A stretch of 64,000 nucleotides of DNA from Ruania zhangjianzhongii (GTDB lineage: Bacteria > Actinomycetota > Actinomycetes > Actinomycetales > Beutenbergiaceae), in the NCBI RefSeq assembly GCF_008000995.1, contig NZ_CP042828.1:124001-188000 (forward strand), given 5' to 3'. The notes below the pieces were generated by a model. That model worked only from the letters and a program-made list of their open reading frames with translations, did no database searches and was not told where the DNA came from. Position 1 is the first letter of the stretch; the number at the start of each line of letters is the position of its first letter. The translations under genes were made by a program, and so were the position numbers. Positions 34,912 through 42,789 of this stretch are shown here, in pieces.

Positions 34912-35921
34912 GCGTGGCGCTGACGATCGCGCTGCAGTCGGACAAGACCGCCGTCGAGTACGCCCGGCAGGCGCGCGAGGTGGAGGCCCGCGGATTCGAC
35001 GGCCTGTCGGTGTACTCCGACCTGGGGTTCCAGCCGCCGATGGCTCCGCTGATGGTTGCGGCCGACGTCACCGAGACCCTGCGGCTGGGACCGTCCTGCC
35101 TGAACCCGTACCTGCTGCACCCGGTGGAGGTCGCCGGTCAGGTGGCCGCCCTGGACGAGGCCAGCGGCGGGCGGGCGTACCTGGGTTTGGCTCGCGGGTC
35201 CTGGTTGGGTCAGGTGGGCGTGCGGCAGGACCGTCCGCTGGCGCACCTGGAGGACACCGTGCACATCGTGCGTCGGCTGCTCGCCGGGGACGACTCCGGG
35301 TACACCGGGAAGGCGTTCACCCTCGAGCCCGGTTTCCGGCTGCACTACGAGCCCGTGCGCACCGACGTCGATGTGCTCCTCGGCGTCTGGGGGCCGCGCG
35401 GGGCGGCACTGGCCGGCCGGCTGGCGGACGAGGTGAAGATCGGCGGCTCCGCCAATCCGGACATGGTGCGCCAGATGCGCACCTGGGTAGATGAGTCCGC
35501 CGCGGCGGCGGGCCGGCCGGCAGGGTCGGTCGCGGTGTGCGCCGGGGCGGTCACGGTAGTCGATGCCGACGGCGATCTGGCCCGGGGCGTAGCCCGGCGG
35601 GAGGTGGCCATGTACGTGGACGTGGTGGCGGATCTGGATCCGACGGTGCAGGTGGAGGAGGAGCTGCTGGTGCGGTTGCGCGCGCTGCTCGCCGAGGGCC
35701 GTGCGGACGATGCCGGCGCGCTGCTCAGCGACGACCTGCTGGACCGATTCTCCTTCGCCGGCACCCCGACCCAGATCGTGGACCACACCCTGCGGGTGGC
35801 TGGCGCCGGGGCCGACCGGGTGGAGTTCGGCACTCCGCACGGGCTCACCGGCGCTGGCGGGATCGGGCTGCTCGGCTCGGCGGTGCTGCCGGCGGTGCGT
35901 GCGGAGCTGGCGGCGGCCTGA
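34908..35921 (+). CDS. LLM class flavin/F420-dependent oxidoreductase
   Basis: A 337-residue luciferase-like protein: ALTIALQSDKTAVEYARQA, FDGLSVYSDLGFQPPM, RLGPSCLNPYLLHP and SGGRAYLGLARGSWLGQVG (related to methylene-tetrahydromethanopterin reductase-like members). It is translationally coupled (ATGA) to the TIGR04076 protein, implying a joint function. Substrate unknown. Confidence 0.88.
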   Translation: MSVALTIALQSDKTAVEYARQAREVEARGFDGLSVYSDLGFQPPMAPLMVAADVTETLRLGPSCLNPYLLHPVEVAGQVAALDEASGGRAYLGLARGSWLGQVGVRQDRPLAHLEDTVHIVRRLLAGDDSGYTGKAFTLEPGFRLHYEPVRTDVDVLLGVWGPRGAALAGRLADEVKIGGSANPDMVRQMRTWVDESAAAAGRPAGSVAVCAGAVTVVDADGDLARGVARREVAMYVDVVADLDPTVQVEEELLVRLRALLAEGRADDAGALLSDDLLDRFSFAGTPTQIVDHTLRVAGAGADRVEFGTPHGLTGAGGIGLLGSAVLPAVRAELAAA

Positions 35922-35937
35922 TCAGCGAGGGGTCGCA

Positions 35938-37173
35938 CTAGGGGTTCAGGTAGTAGAAGACCTCCTCGCGGATGATCCTGCTTGCGGCCACGGTGCACAG
36001 CGAGAGCTTCACGGTCCGCAGCGGTGTGCCGGTCTCGCGGTCTCGCTCACCGAAGGTGAATCGAAGCGCGAACTTGTCACCGGCAACCAGCGGATCATCG
36101 ACCTCGACCGATTCCAGCTCTGCGGTCTCGAACTGGCGGTCGGCGTTCTCCGCGATGGCGGCCAGACCCCGCACCTCGCGCTCGATACCGCCATCCTCCA
36201 ACGGCGCGATGCGGACCACGTCCTCGGCCAGGAGTTGCGCCGCATCGTCGAGCTGACCGGTACGGAAGGCGCCGGCGTATCGGCGGCCCACCTCGGCGGT
36301 GGTGAGCCGTTCGAAGTCTGCGCGGTGCAGGCGCACCCAGTCCTCGTAGTGCCGAGGTGACCGCCCCAGAATCTCCTCGATGCCGGTGGTCACCGGTTCC
36401 GGGTTCTCGACCAGGGTCGCCCAGTAGCTGAGCGCCATGTCGGCGAAATCGGCGCCGAGCATCGCGGCATACTCCTCGCGAACTTGGTCGGGATCAAGGT
36501 TCGCCACCGTCAGGTCCCTGTCGAGGACATGACCGATAGTGGCGACCTGCTCCCGCTGGGTGAGAGTCGCCGGGCCGGTGAGGGAGTAGGCGCGACCGGC
36601 CAACGAAGGATCCAGCAGTGCCCTGACCGCGGCCTCGGCCAGGTCGCGCTCGTCCACGACGGACCGCCCGGCGTCGGGGTGGAGCACTTCCGCCGTGTCT
36701 CCGGAACGGATCTGTTCGGCCCACTCCAGCGTGTTGGCGGCGAATCCGCCACCGCGCAGAAAGGTCCAGGTGCTCGCGGTGGCCTCGAGCGCGCGTTCTA
36801 CCTCGGCCCAGATCCCGGCCTGGACCGTGCTCTCGCTCGCACTGCTCAGGTCTGCCGCGGACAGGTAGGCGACGTGACGCACGGACTCGGTCAGCGCCTC
36901 GATCACTTCCGGGATCATCGTCGGATCGTCAACGGGCCAGAGCAGAAATGCCGCGTCGGCTCCGGCTGCCGCCGCCCGGACGGCGTTGGGGTCCTGCAGA
37001 GTGCCTTCGACCACGGTTACCGCGGCGGGCAGTCCCGCCGTGATGGGGTGGCGGACCAGCGCCCGGACGGCAACATCGGCGGCGAGCAGGCCGTCGACGA
37101 CATGGCGGCCGGTCCGGCCGGTGGCACCGATGACCAGGACGGTTCTCGGCTGGGTGTTCTGCTGGGGGCTCAT
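35938..37173 (-). CDS. NmrA-like NAD(P)-binding domain fused to an NTF2/SnoaL-like domain
   Basis: A 411-residue protein. Residues 1 to about 285 form an NmrA-type Rossmann domain (VLVIGATGRTGRHVVDGL, LSAADLSS, VVDERDLAEAAVRAL). Residues about 290-411 form an NTF2-like cone (VGRRYAGAFRTGQLDDAAQL, REEVFYYLNP). NmrA proteins sense or oxidise NAD(P)(H); the NTF2-like part may bind a small ligand or act on the same substrate. The start overlaps the stop of the upstream quinone-reductase-like gene by four bases. Confidence 0.8.
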   Translation of the reverse strand: MSPQQNTQPRTVLVIGATGRTGRHVVDGLLAADVAVRALVRHPITAGLPAAVTVVEGTLQDPNAVRAAAAGADAAFLLWPVDDPTMIPEVIEALTESVRHVAYLSAADLSSASESTVQAGIWAEVERALEATASTWTFLRGGGFAANTLEWAEQIRSGDTAEVLHPDAGRSVVDERDLAEAAVRALLDPSLAGRAYSLTGPATLTQREQVATIGHVLDRDLTVANLDPDQVREEYAAMLGADFADMALSYWATLVENPEPVTTGIEEILGRSPRHYEDWVRLHRADFERLTTAEVGRRYAGAFRTGQLDDAAQLLAEDVVRIAPLEDGGIEREVRGLAAIAENADRQFETAELESVEVDDPLVAGDKFALRFTFGERDRETGTPLRTVKLSLCTVAASRIIREEVFYYLNP

Positions 37174-38141
37174 GGAATCAGCACCGACTTTCCGACGACG
37201 CGTCGTCTCTCGATCTCCGCATGTGCCTCGGCGGCACGCTCCAGAGGAAGCTGCTGCCCGATCACCGGACGGATCGAACCGTCGGCCAGGAGGCGTAGTG
37301 CCTGCGTCGCATAGCGATGGGCATCTTCGTCCGTGAAATCCTCATTGATACCGATCACCTCGAGGTTCCGCTCGGCCGCGAGTGCCTCGATATCGGTGAA
37401 GTCGCCGGCGCTGGCGCCGTAGGCGAAGAATCGTCCGCCCCGGCGCAGTAGGGTGGCCGCTTGCTGCCCGAGGGCTCCTCCGGCACCGTCGAAGACGACG
37501 TCGACCTCACCGAGCTGTCCGGTCCAGCCGTTCTCGCTGTAGTCGACGGCCACCGCGGCTCCTCGCTCCCGCGCCAGCTCGATCTTCTGCGGGCCGCGAG
37601 CTGCTGCCAGCACCTGTATTCCGGCGGCGGTGAGCAGGGGGATCAACCAGATGCCGATGCCACCGCTGGCGGCGGTCACCAACGCCGTGTCGCCCGCCCG
37701 GAGACCGGACCGGTCCACCCGGCTGACCCCCATGGCGCCGTCGTTGACCGCGGCCAGCGCCTCGGCTGCCTCGACCCCAGCGGGGATCATCAGCGCGCGG
37801 TCGGCGACGGTCCGGGCGAACTCGGCGTAACCGCCACCCCGGTAGGAGCCCACTCCCGAGGTGCTACCGACCACCCGGGACCCGTGCCAGTTCTCGTCGA
37901 CCCCCTCGCCGAGCTCGACCACAGTGCCGGCGACGCCCACACCGGGGATAAACGGGGGCTCGATCGTGAAGAAGTCGCGACCCCAGCCGCTCCGGAGCTG
38001 AGTGTCGAGGAAGAGGATCTCGGCAGCTTCGACCTCGATCACCATCTCGCCGGGCCCCGGCGTTGGCCGGGGAACCTCAAGAACACGGAGAACTTCCGGA
38101 CCGCCGAAGGCAGTCACTTGCGCGCTACGCAGATGAATCAC
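37170..38141 (-). CDS. Medium-chain dehydrogenase, quinone oxidoreductase type
   Basis: A 323-residue MDR protein: N-terminal GroES-like part (VTAFGGPEVLRVLEVPRPTP; PFIPGVGVAGTVVELGEG) and nucleotide-binding TALVTAASGGIGIWLIPLL. No catalytic-zinc cysteine pattern is visible, so it fits zinc-independent quinone/enone reductases that use NADPH. GTG start at 38141. Together with the NmrA fusion and the divergent TetR gene it forms a detoxification-style unit. Confidence 0.85.
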   Translation of the reverse strand: MIHLRSAQVTAFGGPEVLRVLEVPRPTPGPGEMVIEVEAAEILFLDTQLRSGWGRDFFTIEPPFIPGVGVAGTVVELGEGVDENWHGSRVVGSTSGVGSYRGGGYAEFARTVADRALMIPAGVEAAEALAAVNDGAMGVSRVDRSGLRAGDTALVTAASGGIGIWLIPLLTAAGIQVLAAARGPQKIELARERGAAVAVDYSENGWTGQLGEVDVVFDGAGGALGQQAATLLRRGGRFFAYGASAGDFTDIEALAAERNLEVIGINEDFTDEDAHRYATQALRLLADGSIRPVIGQQLPLERAAEAHAEIERRRVVGKSVLIP

Positions 38142-38157
38142 CCCTCTGGATGCTTAT

Positions 38158-38208
38158 CGGACTGATGTTGTCCGACTAAAACTAACATAGACGGACAAAG
38201 TCAGTCCG
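38158..38208. promoter_or_regulatory. Twin TetR operators
   Basis: CGGAC-N7-GTCCG occurs at 38158-38174 and again at 38192-38208, 34 bp apart, between the divergent starts at 38141 and 38223. TAACAT between them may be a -10 element. Confidence 0.8.
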
Positions 38209-38222
38209 CTAAGGTCAGGTGC

Positions 38223-38846
38223 ATGACCTCCGCCCGCGGCCGCCAAGCCGAAGCCCGCCGCAACGACGTCCTGGTGCTTGAGGCAGCACTCGACGTGTTC
38301 AGCCACGACCCCGCCGCCCCGATGTCAGCGGTCGCGCGCCGGGCTGGCGTCGGTCAGGCGACCCTCTATCGGCGCTACCCGGCCAAAGAGGCGTTGCTGA
38401 TCGCAGTGGCTCGGCACGGCCTGCAGTCGATCACCGACCGGGCAGCGTCGGCGCTACTGACGGTCAAGCCCTGGGACGGGCTGGAGGATTTCCTGGGCTG
38501 GTACGCGAACTCCGGGATGCTCCGGATGGGCAGCCTGCTCGGCACCTTCACCCCACCCCCGGAGCTCTACGAGCTCGCGCACCGCGGGAACCTGGCGATG
38601 CGGGAGCTCGTTGACCGCGCCCAAGCTGCCGGCGTCATCCGAGCCGACATCACCGGCGCCGACCTCACCCTGATCGCGACGCAGATCGCGGCGCTCGACA
38701 CCGGCGATGCCGACCGCACCGCGACCCTGCGGCGACGGTACGTCGACCTGGTGCTGCAGGCCCTGGCGCTGACTGGCGCACCGGCCCTCACCGGCCCGGC
38801 CCCCGATGCCGCCGAGCTCGAAGCACCGTGGCACGAGCAGTCCTGA
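38223..38846 (+). CDS. TetR/AcrR family transcriptional regulator
   Basis: A 207-residue regulator with helix-turn-helix PMSAVARRAGVGQATLYRRY (about residues 37-56) followed by PAKEALL. It is divergent from the quinone-reductase/NmrA pair with two matching palindromes between, so auto-regulation and repression of that pair are likely. Downstream lies a 613-bp region without an intact gene (38847-39459). Confidence 0.9.
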   Translation: MTSARGRQAEARRNDVLVLEAALDVFSHDPAAPMSAVARRAGVGQATLYRRYPAKEALLIAVARHGLQSITDRAASALLTVKPWDGLEDFLGWYANSGMLRMGSLLGTFTPPPELYELAHRGNLAMRELVDRAQAAGVIRADITGADLTLIATQIAALDTGDADRTATLRRRYVDLVLQALALTGAPALTGPAPDAAELEAPWHEQS

Positions 38847-38996
38847 CCTCCCCGGACCGAGGCGGATGCTCAGCTGGCCTGCGGGACGACCTCACGGGCG
38901 ATCAGGTCCAGATGGTCCAGATCGTGCAGGTCCAGGATCTGCAGGTAGCTGCATGGCCCCCACACGGTGCACGGCATCGCGATGTCATCGAGCAGT

Positions 38997-39040
38997 GACA
39001 CTGCAGCGATGTCAGAGAGCGTAGACATTGCGGCAGTGTC
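38997..39040. repeat. 44-bp imperfect palindrome in gene debris
   Basis: GACACTGCAGCGATGTC (38997-39013) and GACATTGCGGCAGTGTC (39024-39040) pair at 15 of 17 positions around a 10-bp centre. It sits between an unrecognisable minus-strand remnant (about 38868-38995) and a hipA tail. Confidence 0.6.
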
Positions 39041-39049
39041 TGCGTCTTC

Positions 39050-39268
39050 CTGCTCGAGGAGGTGGACTCCCATGCCTGGCGCAGGTTCGCCGACGATGCC
39101 GGCCTGGACGCCGAACGGGTTCTGGTCCGGGTCGTCGCGATGGCTGAGGCCGTGCCCGCCGCCTTCGAGGCGGCGCTGGCCGAGGTGGACGACTGGCATG
39201 GTCAGGCGGCCGACTTGAGCGAACGCCTGCTGCCCCGACTGCGCCGGCGTGCGGCGCGGCTCGCCTGA
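39050..39268 (+). pseudogene. C-terminal remnant of a HipA-like kinase
   Basis: This frame encodes LLEEVDSHAWRRFADDAGLD, then ERVLVRVVAMAEAVPAAFEA and ADLSERLLPRLRRRAARLA. That matches, from memory, the C-terminal helices of HipA-type Ser/Thr kinases of toxin-antitoxin modules (residue order DAGLDAERV, A..P.A). The kinase body, active-site motifs and HipB partner are absent, so it is non-functional. The GTG or other internal starts inside it are not real gene starts. Confidence 0.55.
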
Positions 39269-39459
39269 CGTCCCGACGGCGTCGACCGGCGTCCGATCGA
39301 CGCCGCTGGTCCGCAACCGTTGCCATTCCTACCATTCACCCGCCCAACTGGCATCCGAAACTGTTAGGTCTCGCATCGTGCACGCGGTTGCGGTAGCGTT
39401 GCATTCTGTTGCGAAGCGGCCTCGGCCGCCCATGATCACGAGTGCGCAGGAGGAACACC

Positions 39460-40233
39460 ATGCCGGAGCCGGTCAAGGCGATCCAGGCGGAGCAGTTGCC
39501 GATCGAGGTCTATGCCTCACCGGAGGAGATGGGCCAGGCCGCTGCAGAGCGGGCCGCAGCCGTGATCCGCGAGGCGGTCGCAGCCAGAGGGCACGCCCGG
39601 ATCGTCGTGGCTACCGGTAACTCCCAGTTCGCGTTCGTGGCGGCTCTGCACGATCAGGACATTCCCTGGCAGCAGGTGACCGCCTTCCACATGGACGAGT
39701 ACGTCGGTATCGACGCCGACCACAGTGCGAGCTTCCGCCGCTGGATCCACGAACGGATCGAGGAGCCGTTCCGCCCCGCGAAGGTGGAGTACATCATCGG
39801 CGACGCACCGGACGCCCAGGCCGAGGCCGACCGGTACGAGGCGCTGCTGCGGGAGGCCCCGCTGGACCTGGTCTGCATGGGCATCGGGGAGAACGGGCAT
39901 CTGGCCTTCAACGAGCCCTATGACGCCGACTTCGACGACGAACGCTGGGCCCGGATCATCACCCTGACCGAGCAGTCGGTGCGCCAGCAGGTGGGTGAGG
40001 GGCACTTCCCGGACGAGGCCGCCACCCCGAAGACCGCGATCTCGCTGACCATCCCGGCACTGCTCTCCGCGGCGCACGTGCAGGTCTGCGCACCGGAGGA
40101 CCGCAAGGCTGCCGCCGTGGCCGCCGCGGTCAGCGAGCCGATCTCGAACGCGTGCCCGGCGACCATCCTGCGGCAGAGCCCGCACGCCACCGTCTTCCTG
40201 GAGCCTGCCTCTGCGGCACAATTGCCGAGATGA
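39460..40233 (+). CDS. nagB: Glucosamine-6-phosphate deaminase
   Basis: A 257-residue NagB/sugar isomerase-fold enzyme: VVATGNSQFAFVAAL (phosphate loop), the catalytic AFHMDEYVGI, GIGENGHLAFNEP, and TIPALLSAAHVQV. It converts glucosamine-6-phosphate to fructose-6-phosphate and ammonia. The phosphate loop NSQ replaces the more usual TP/GS, so a related 6-phospho-amino-sugar isomerase is possible. CAGGAGGA precedes the ATG at 39460. It overlaps nagA by four bases. Confidence 0.88.
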   Translation: MPEPVKAIQAEQLPIEVYASPEEMGQAAAERAAAVIREAVAARGHARIVVATGNSQFAFVAALHDQDIPWQQVTAFHMDEYVGIDADHSASFRRWIHERIEEPFRPAKVEYIIGDAPDAQAEADRYEALLREAPLDLVCMGIGENGHLAFNEPYDADFDDERWARIITLTEQSVRQQVGEGHFPDEAATPKTAISLTIPALLSAAHVQVCAPEDRKAAAVAAAVSEPISNACPATILRQSPHATVFLEPASAAQLPR

Positions 40234-41411
40234 CCCTCCCGAACAACCCCGAGAGCCCTGCCCCGCTGATCCTGACCGGTGGCCGTGTCCTGGTCGAAGG
40301 CGGCCCGACCGACGCCGCAGTGGTGGTGCGCGAGGGTCGGATCGCCGAGGTGACCACGCAGCCACCCACCGGGCAGGTGCTGGACGTCGGGGGCCGGCTG
40401 GTGGCGCCCGGGCTGGTGGATATCCACATCCACGGGGCCGCCGGGCACAGCTTCGAGCAGGCGGAGGATGACGACGGCGTAGCGGCCATCCTGCACCACC
40501 TCGCCGGCCGTGGGGTCACCACAGTGCTCGCCTCCCTGGCCTCGGACGAGGTGGACACGCTGGCCGGCACGGTCCGCGCACTGCACCGCCACCGGGACCG
40601 CCCGCTGCCGCGGGCGGCCGAGCTCGCCGGAGTGCACCTGGAGGGGCCATTCCTCGCGCCGGCCCAGGCCGGCGCGCACTCCCCGGCCGTGCTGCGCGAC
40701 CCGGACCCGGAAGCGGTGGCGACGTTGGCGGGCCTGTCCCCGGCGATGATCACCCTGGCGCCGGAACGGACCGGGGCGAGCTCCGCCGTCGACCGCTTCA
40801 TCGCGGCCGGGACGGTAGTGGCGGCCGGGCACAGCGAAGCCCGTGAGGATGACTTGAGTGCCGCGCAGGCTGCGGGGCTGACTCACCTGACCCACCTGTG
40901 GAGCGGGCAGTCGGCCCTGGTGCGGGAGGGTCCGTGGCGGGTGCCGGGTCTGCTCGAGTCCTCGCTCGCGTCCACCGGGCTGACCGCCGAGGTGATCGCC
41001 GACGGCAAGCACCTGCCCCCGGCGCTGCTGGAGATCGCCCGCCGGTGCCTGGGCGAACGGCTGATCGTGGTCTCCGACGCCACTGCGGGCGCCGGACTGC
41101 CCGAGGGCTCCCGGTACGCGCTTGCCGAGGTGGTCTGCGAGGTGCGCGACGGCGTCGGCGTGGTCCTCGGCGCCGATGCCTTCGGCGGTAGCACCACCAC
41201 GCTGGAGGCGATGCTCAGCTACCTGCACGCCGAGCTCGGCTGGCCGGTCGCTGAGCTGTTCGCGATGGGCAGCACCCGGCCTGCGCAGATCGCCGGACTG
41301 GGCGGCCGGAAGGGCCGCATCGCAGCCGGCTACGACGCCGACCTGGTGATCGTCGAGGACGATCTCACCCCGTGGGCCACTCTCGTCCGCGGCGAGCTGG
41401 TCCAGCCGTAG
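40230..41411 (+). CDS. nagA: N-acetylglucosamine-6-phosphate deacetylase
   Basis: A 393-residue amidohydrolase: APGLVDIHIHGAAGH (metal site), GVHLEGPFLAP, VVAAGHSEA, THLTHLWS (usually THLFN), IADGKH and VSDATAGAG with the catalytic Asp. It removes the acetyl group from GlcNAc-6-phosphate before NagB. The WS for FN change in the substrate loop is slightly unusual. It starts inside the nagB stop (ATGA). It converges on the LacI repressor; CCACCC-GGC-GGGTGG (41481-41495) can act as terminator. Confidence 0.92.
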   Translation: MTLPNNPESPAPLILTGGRVLVEGGPTDAAVVVREGRIAEVTTQPPTGQVLDVGGRLVAPGLVDIHIHGAAGHSFEQAEDDDGVAAILHHLAGRGVTTVLASLASDEVDTLAGTVRALHRHRDRPLPRAAELAGVHLEGPFLAPAQAGAHSPAVLRDPDPEAVATLAGLSPAMITLAPERTGASSAVDRFIAAGTVVAAGHSEAREDDLSAAQAAGLTHLTHLWSGQSALVREGPWRVPGLLESSLASTGLTAEVIADGKHLPPALLEIARRCLGERLIVVSDATAGAGLPEGSRYALAEVVCEVRDGVGVVLGADAFGGSTTTLEAMLSYLHAELGWPVAELFAMGSTRPAQIAGLGGRKGRIAAGYDADLVIVEDDLTPWATLVRGELVQP

Positions 41412-41500
41412 CTGCGCTCACCCGCCGCCCGCCACACCCGCGCCGCAGCGTTCGCGCCGCCACGGTCGCCCACCCACCCACCACCCGGCGGGTGGCCCGG

Positions 41501-41550
41501 CGGCCCGGCAGATGGTTCGTCACGGCGGCCCGGCAGATGGTTCGTTACGG
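41501..41550. repeat. 25-bp direct repeat, two units
   Basis: CGGCCCGGCAGATGGTTCGT occurs at 41501 and 41526 with CACGG/TACGG linkers. The second unit merges into repeat copy E. Confidence 0.8.
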
Positions 41551-41613
41551 CGCCCGATGGGTCGATACCCGGGAGCACGACTCACCGCGCCGGGTGACGA
41601 GTGAATGGATTCA
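41539..41613 (+). repeat. Dispersed 70-75 bp intergenic repeat, copy E
   Basis: A 75-bp copy in the same register as copy D: GGTTCGTTAC, GGTCGATACC, GGAGCACGACT and GTGAATGGATTCA. Its last bases contain the stop codon of the LacI gene (41611-41613), so the element has shaped the end of that protein. Confidence 0.7.
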
Positions 41614-42618
41614 GCGCGCGGGGGTCGAGGCGGGGGCGGGGGCCGGGGCGGTGCTGCCTCGGATGATCAGTCGGGTATCCAGCTGCACCAACGGTTTGGC
41701 GGCGCCGCCGGGGTTGTCCACCAGGTCCAGCACCAGATCGACGGCGGTCGCACCGGCACGCGTGCCCGGCACGTGGATCGAGCTCAGCGTGGGGTAGGCC
41801 ATCCCGGACATCGGGGAGTCGTCGATGCCGATCACCGAGATGTCCGGACCCACCCGGAGGCCGCGTTCGTTCAGCCGGGCCATCAGGCCCAGGGCGATCA
41901 TGTCGTCGTAGGCGATCACGGCGCTGGCGCCCCGGCTGTGCACCAGGTCCGCCGCTCGGACCCCGGCCTGGATCTGTGGCTCGAACGGGCCGAACTCGAT
42001 CAGCTCGATACCCAGCTTCTCGCACGCTGCTCGTACTGCACTCTGCCGCTGCGCGTTCGACCAGGACCGGCGCGGGCCGTTCAGGTAGCAGATCTCCCGG
42101 TGTCCGAGCGAGGCGAGGTGCTCCACCGCCTCGGTCATCCCCTCGGCAGCATCGATGATCACGCTCGCCGCTCCCGGCACCTCCCGGTTGACGAACACGA
42201 TCGGCTCCAGCGCCGCCAGGGCATCGAGCTGGTCCACCGGTGTGCGGGGAGACACCACGATCAGCCCGTCCACCCGCTTGCGGATCACCCGTGCGCGCTC
42301 GAGCTCGTCCGCCGGGTGCTCGTCCACGTCAGAGATCAGCACCGTCTTGCCCTTGGCGGAGGCGCGGGCCTGCACCGCCTTGATGATCGGCGGGAAGAAC
42401 GGATTCGCGATGTCCGGCACGATCAGGCCGATCAGATCGCTGCGGCCAGAGGTGAGCGAGCGGGCCACGTGGTTCGGTTCGTAGCCCATCTCCCGGGCGA
42501 CGCGCTTGATCCGGTCCCGGGTGGCATCTTTGACCTTCTCCGTACCGGACAGCGCCCGGGACACAGTGGAGGGCGAGACACCGACGGCGCGCGCCACGTC
42601 GGCGAGCGTCACGCTCAT
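41611..42618 (-). CDS. LacI family transcriptional repressor
   Basis: A 335-residue repressor: HTH TLADVARAVGVSPSTVSRAL (residues 4-23), hinge NHVARSLTSGRSDLIGLIVP, and a periplasmic-binding-protein-like sugar domain. The C-terminus ends in an Ala/Pro-rich tail where repeat copy E supplies the stop. It is divergent from the Gfo/Idh gene at 42790; LacI-type operators with the core GCAAGC-GNTTGC lie before that gene (42759) and before the transporter (44064). The inducer is probably the transported sugar. Confidence 0.93.
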   Translation of the reverse strand: MSVTLADVARAVGVSPSTVSRALSGTEKVKDATRDRIKRVAREMGYEPNHVARSLTSGRSDLIGLIVPDIANPFFPPIIKAVQARASAKGKTVLISDVDEHPADELERARVIRKRVDGLIVVSPRTPVDQLDALAALEPIVFVNREVPGAASVIIDAAEGMTEAVEHLASLGHREICYLNGPRRSWSNAQRQSAVRAACEKLGIELIEFGPFEPQIQAGVRAADLVHSRGASAVIAYDDMIALGLMARLNERGLRVGPDISVIGIDDSPMSGMAYPTLSSIHVPGTRAGATAVDLVLDLVDNPGGAAKPLVQLDTRLIIRGSTAPAPAPASTPAR

Positions 42619-42758
42619 GGTCCCTCCCTGAAATCACTCCGGTCGGCGCGGGCAAGGTGCGTGCACAGCGTGCGCAACCGTAGCCGTGAGGTTAGCGCAT
42701 CCCTGGGGTGCCCCACGCACTTCTCCCCCTCATCGTAGGCACAGGGTGCACCCTTGCC

Positions 42759-42770
42759 GCAAGCGGTTGC
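42759..42770. promoter_or_regulatory. LacI-type operator upstream of Gfo/Idh gene
   Basis: GCAAGCGGTTGC, the GCAAGC/GCTTGC half-site pattern with one mismatch to perfect symmetry, 20 bp before the ATG at 42790. Confidence 0.65.
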
Positions 42771-42789
42771 GTACCGTAGGTTCCTGGAC

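Noticed and set aside
38870-39316. 148-codon minus-strand gene over the debris region
   Set aside because: Half of it is antisense to the HipA-like tail; no family or start signal was recognised.
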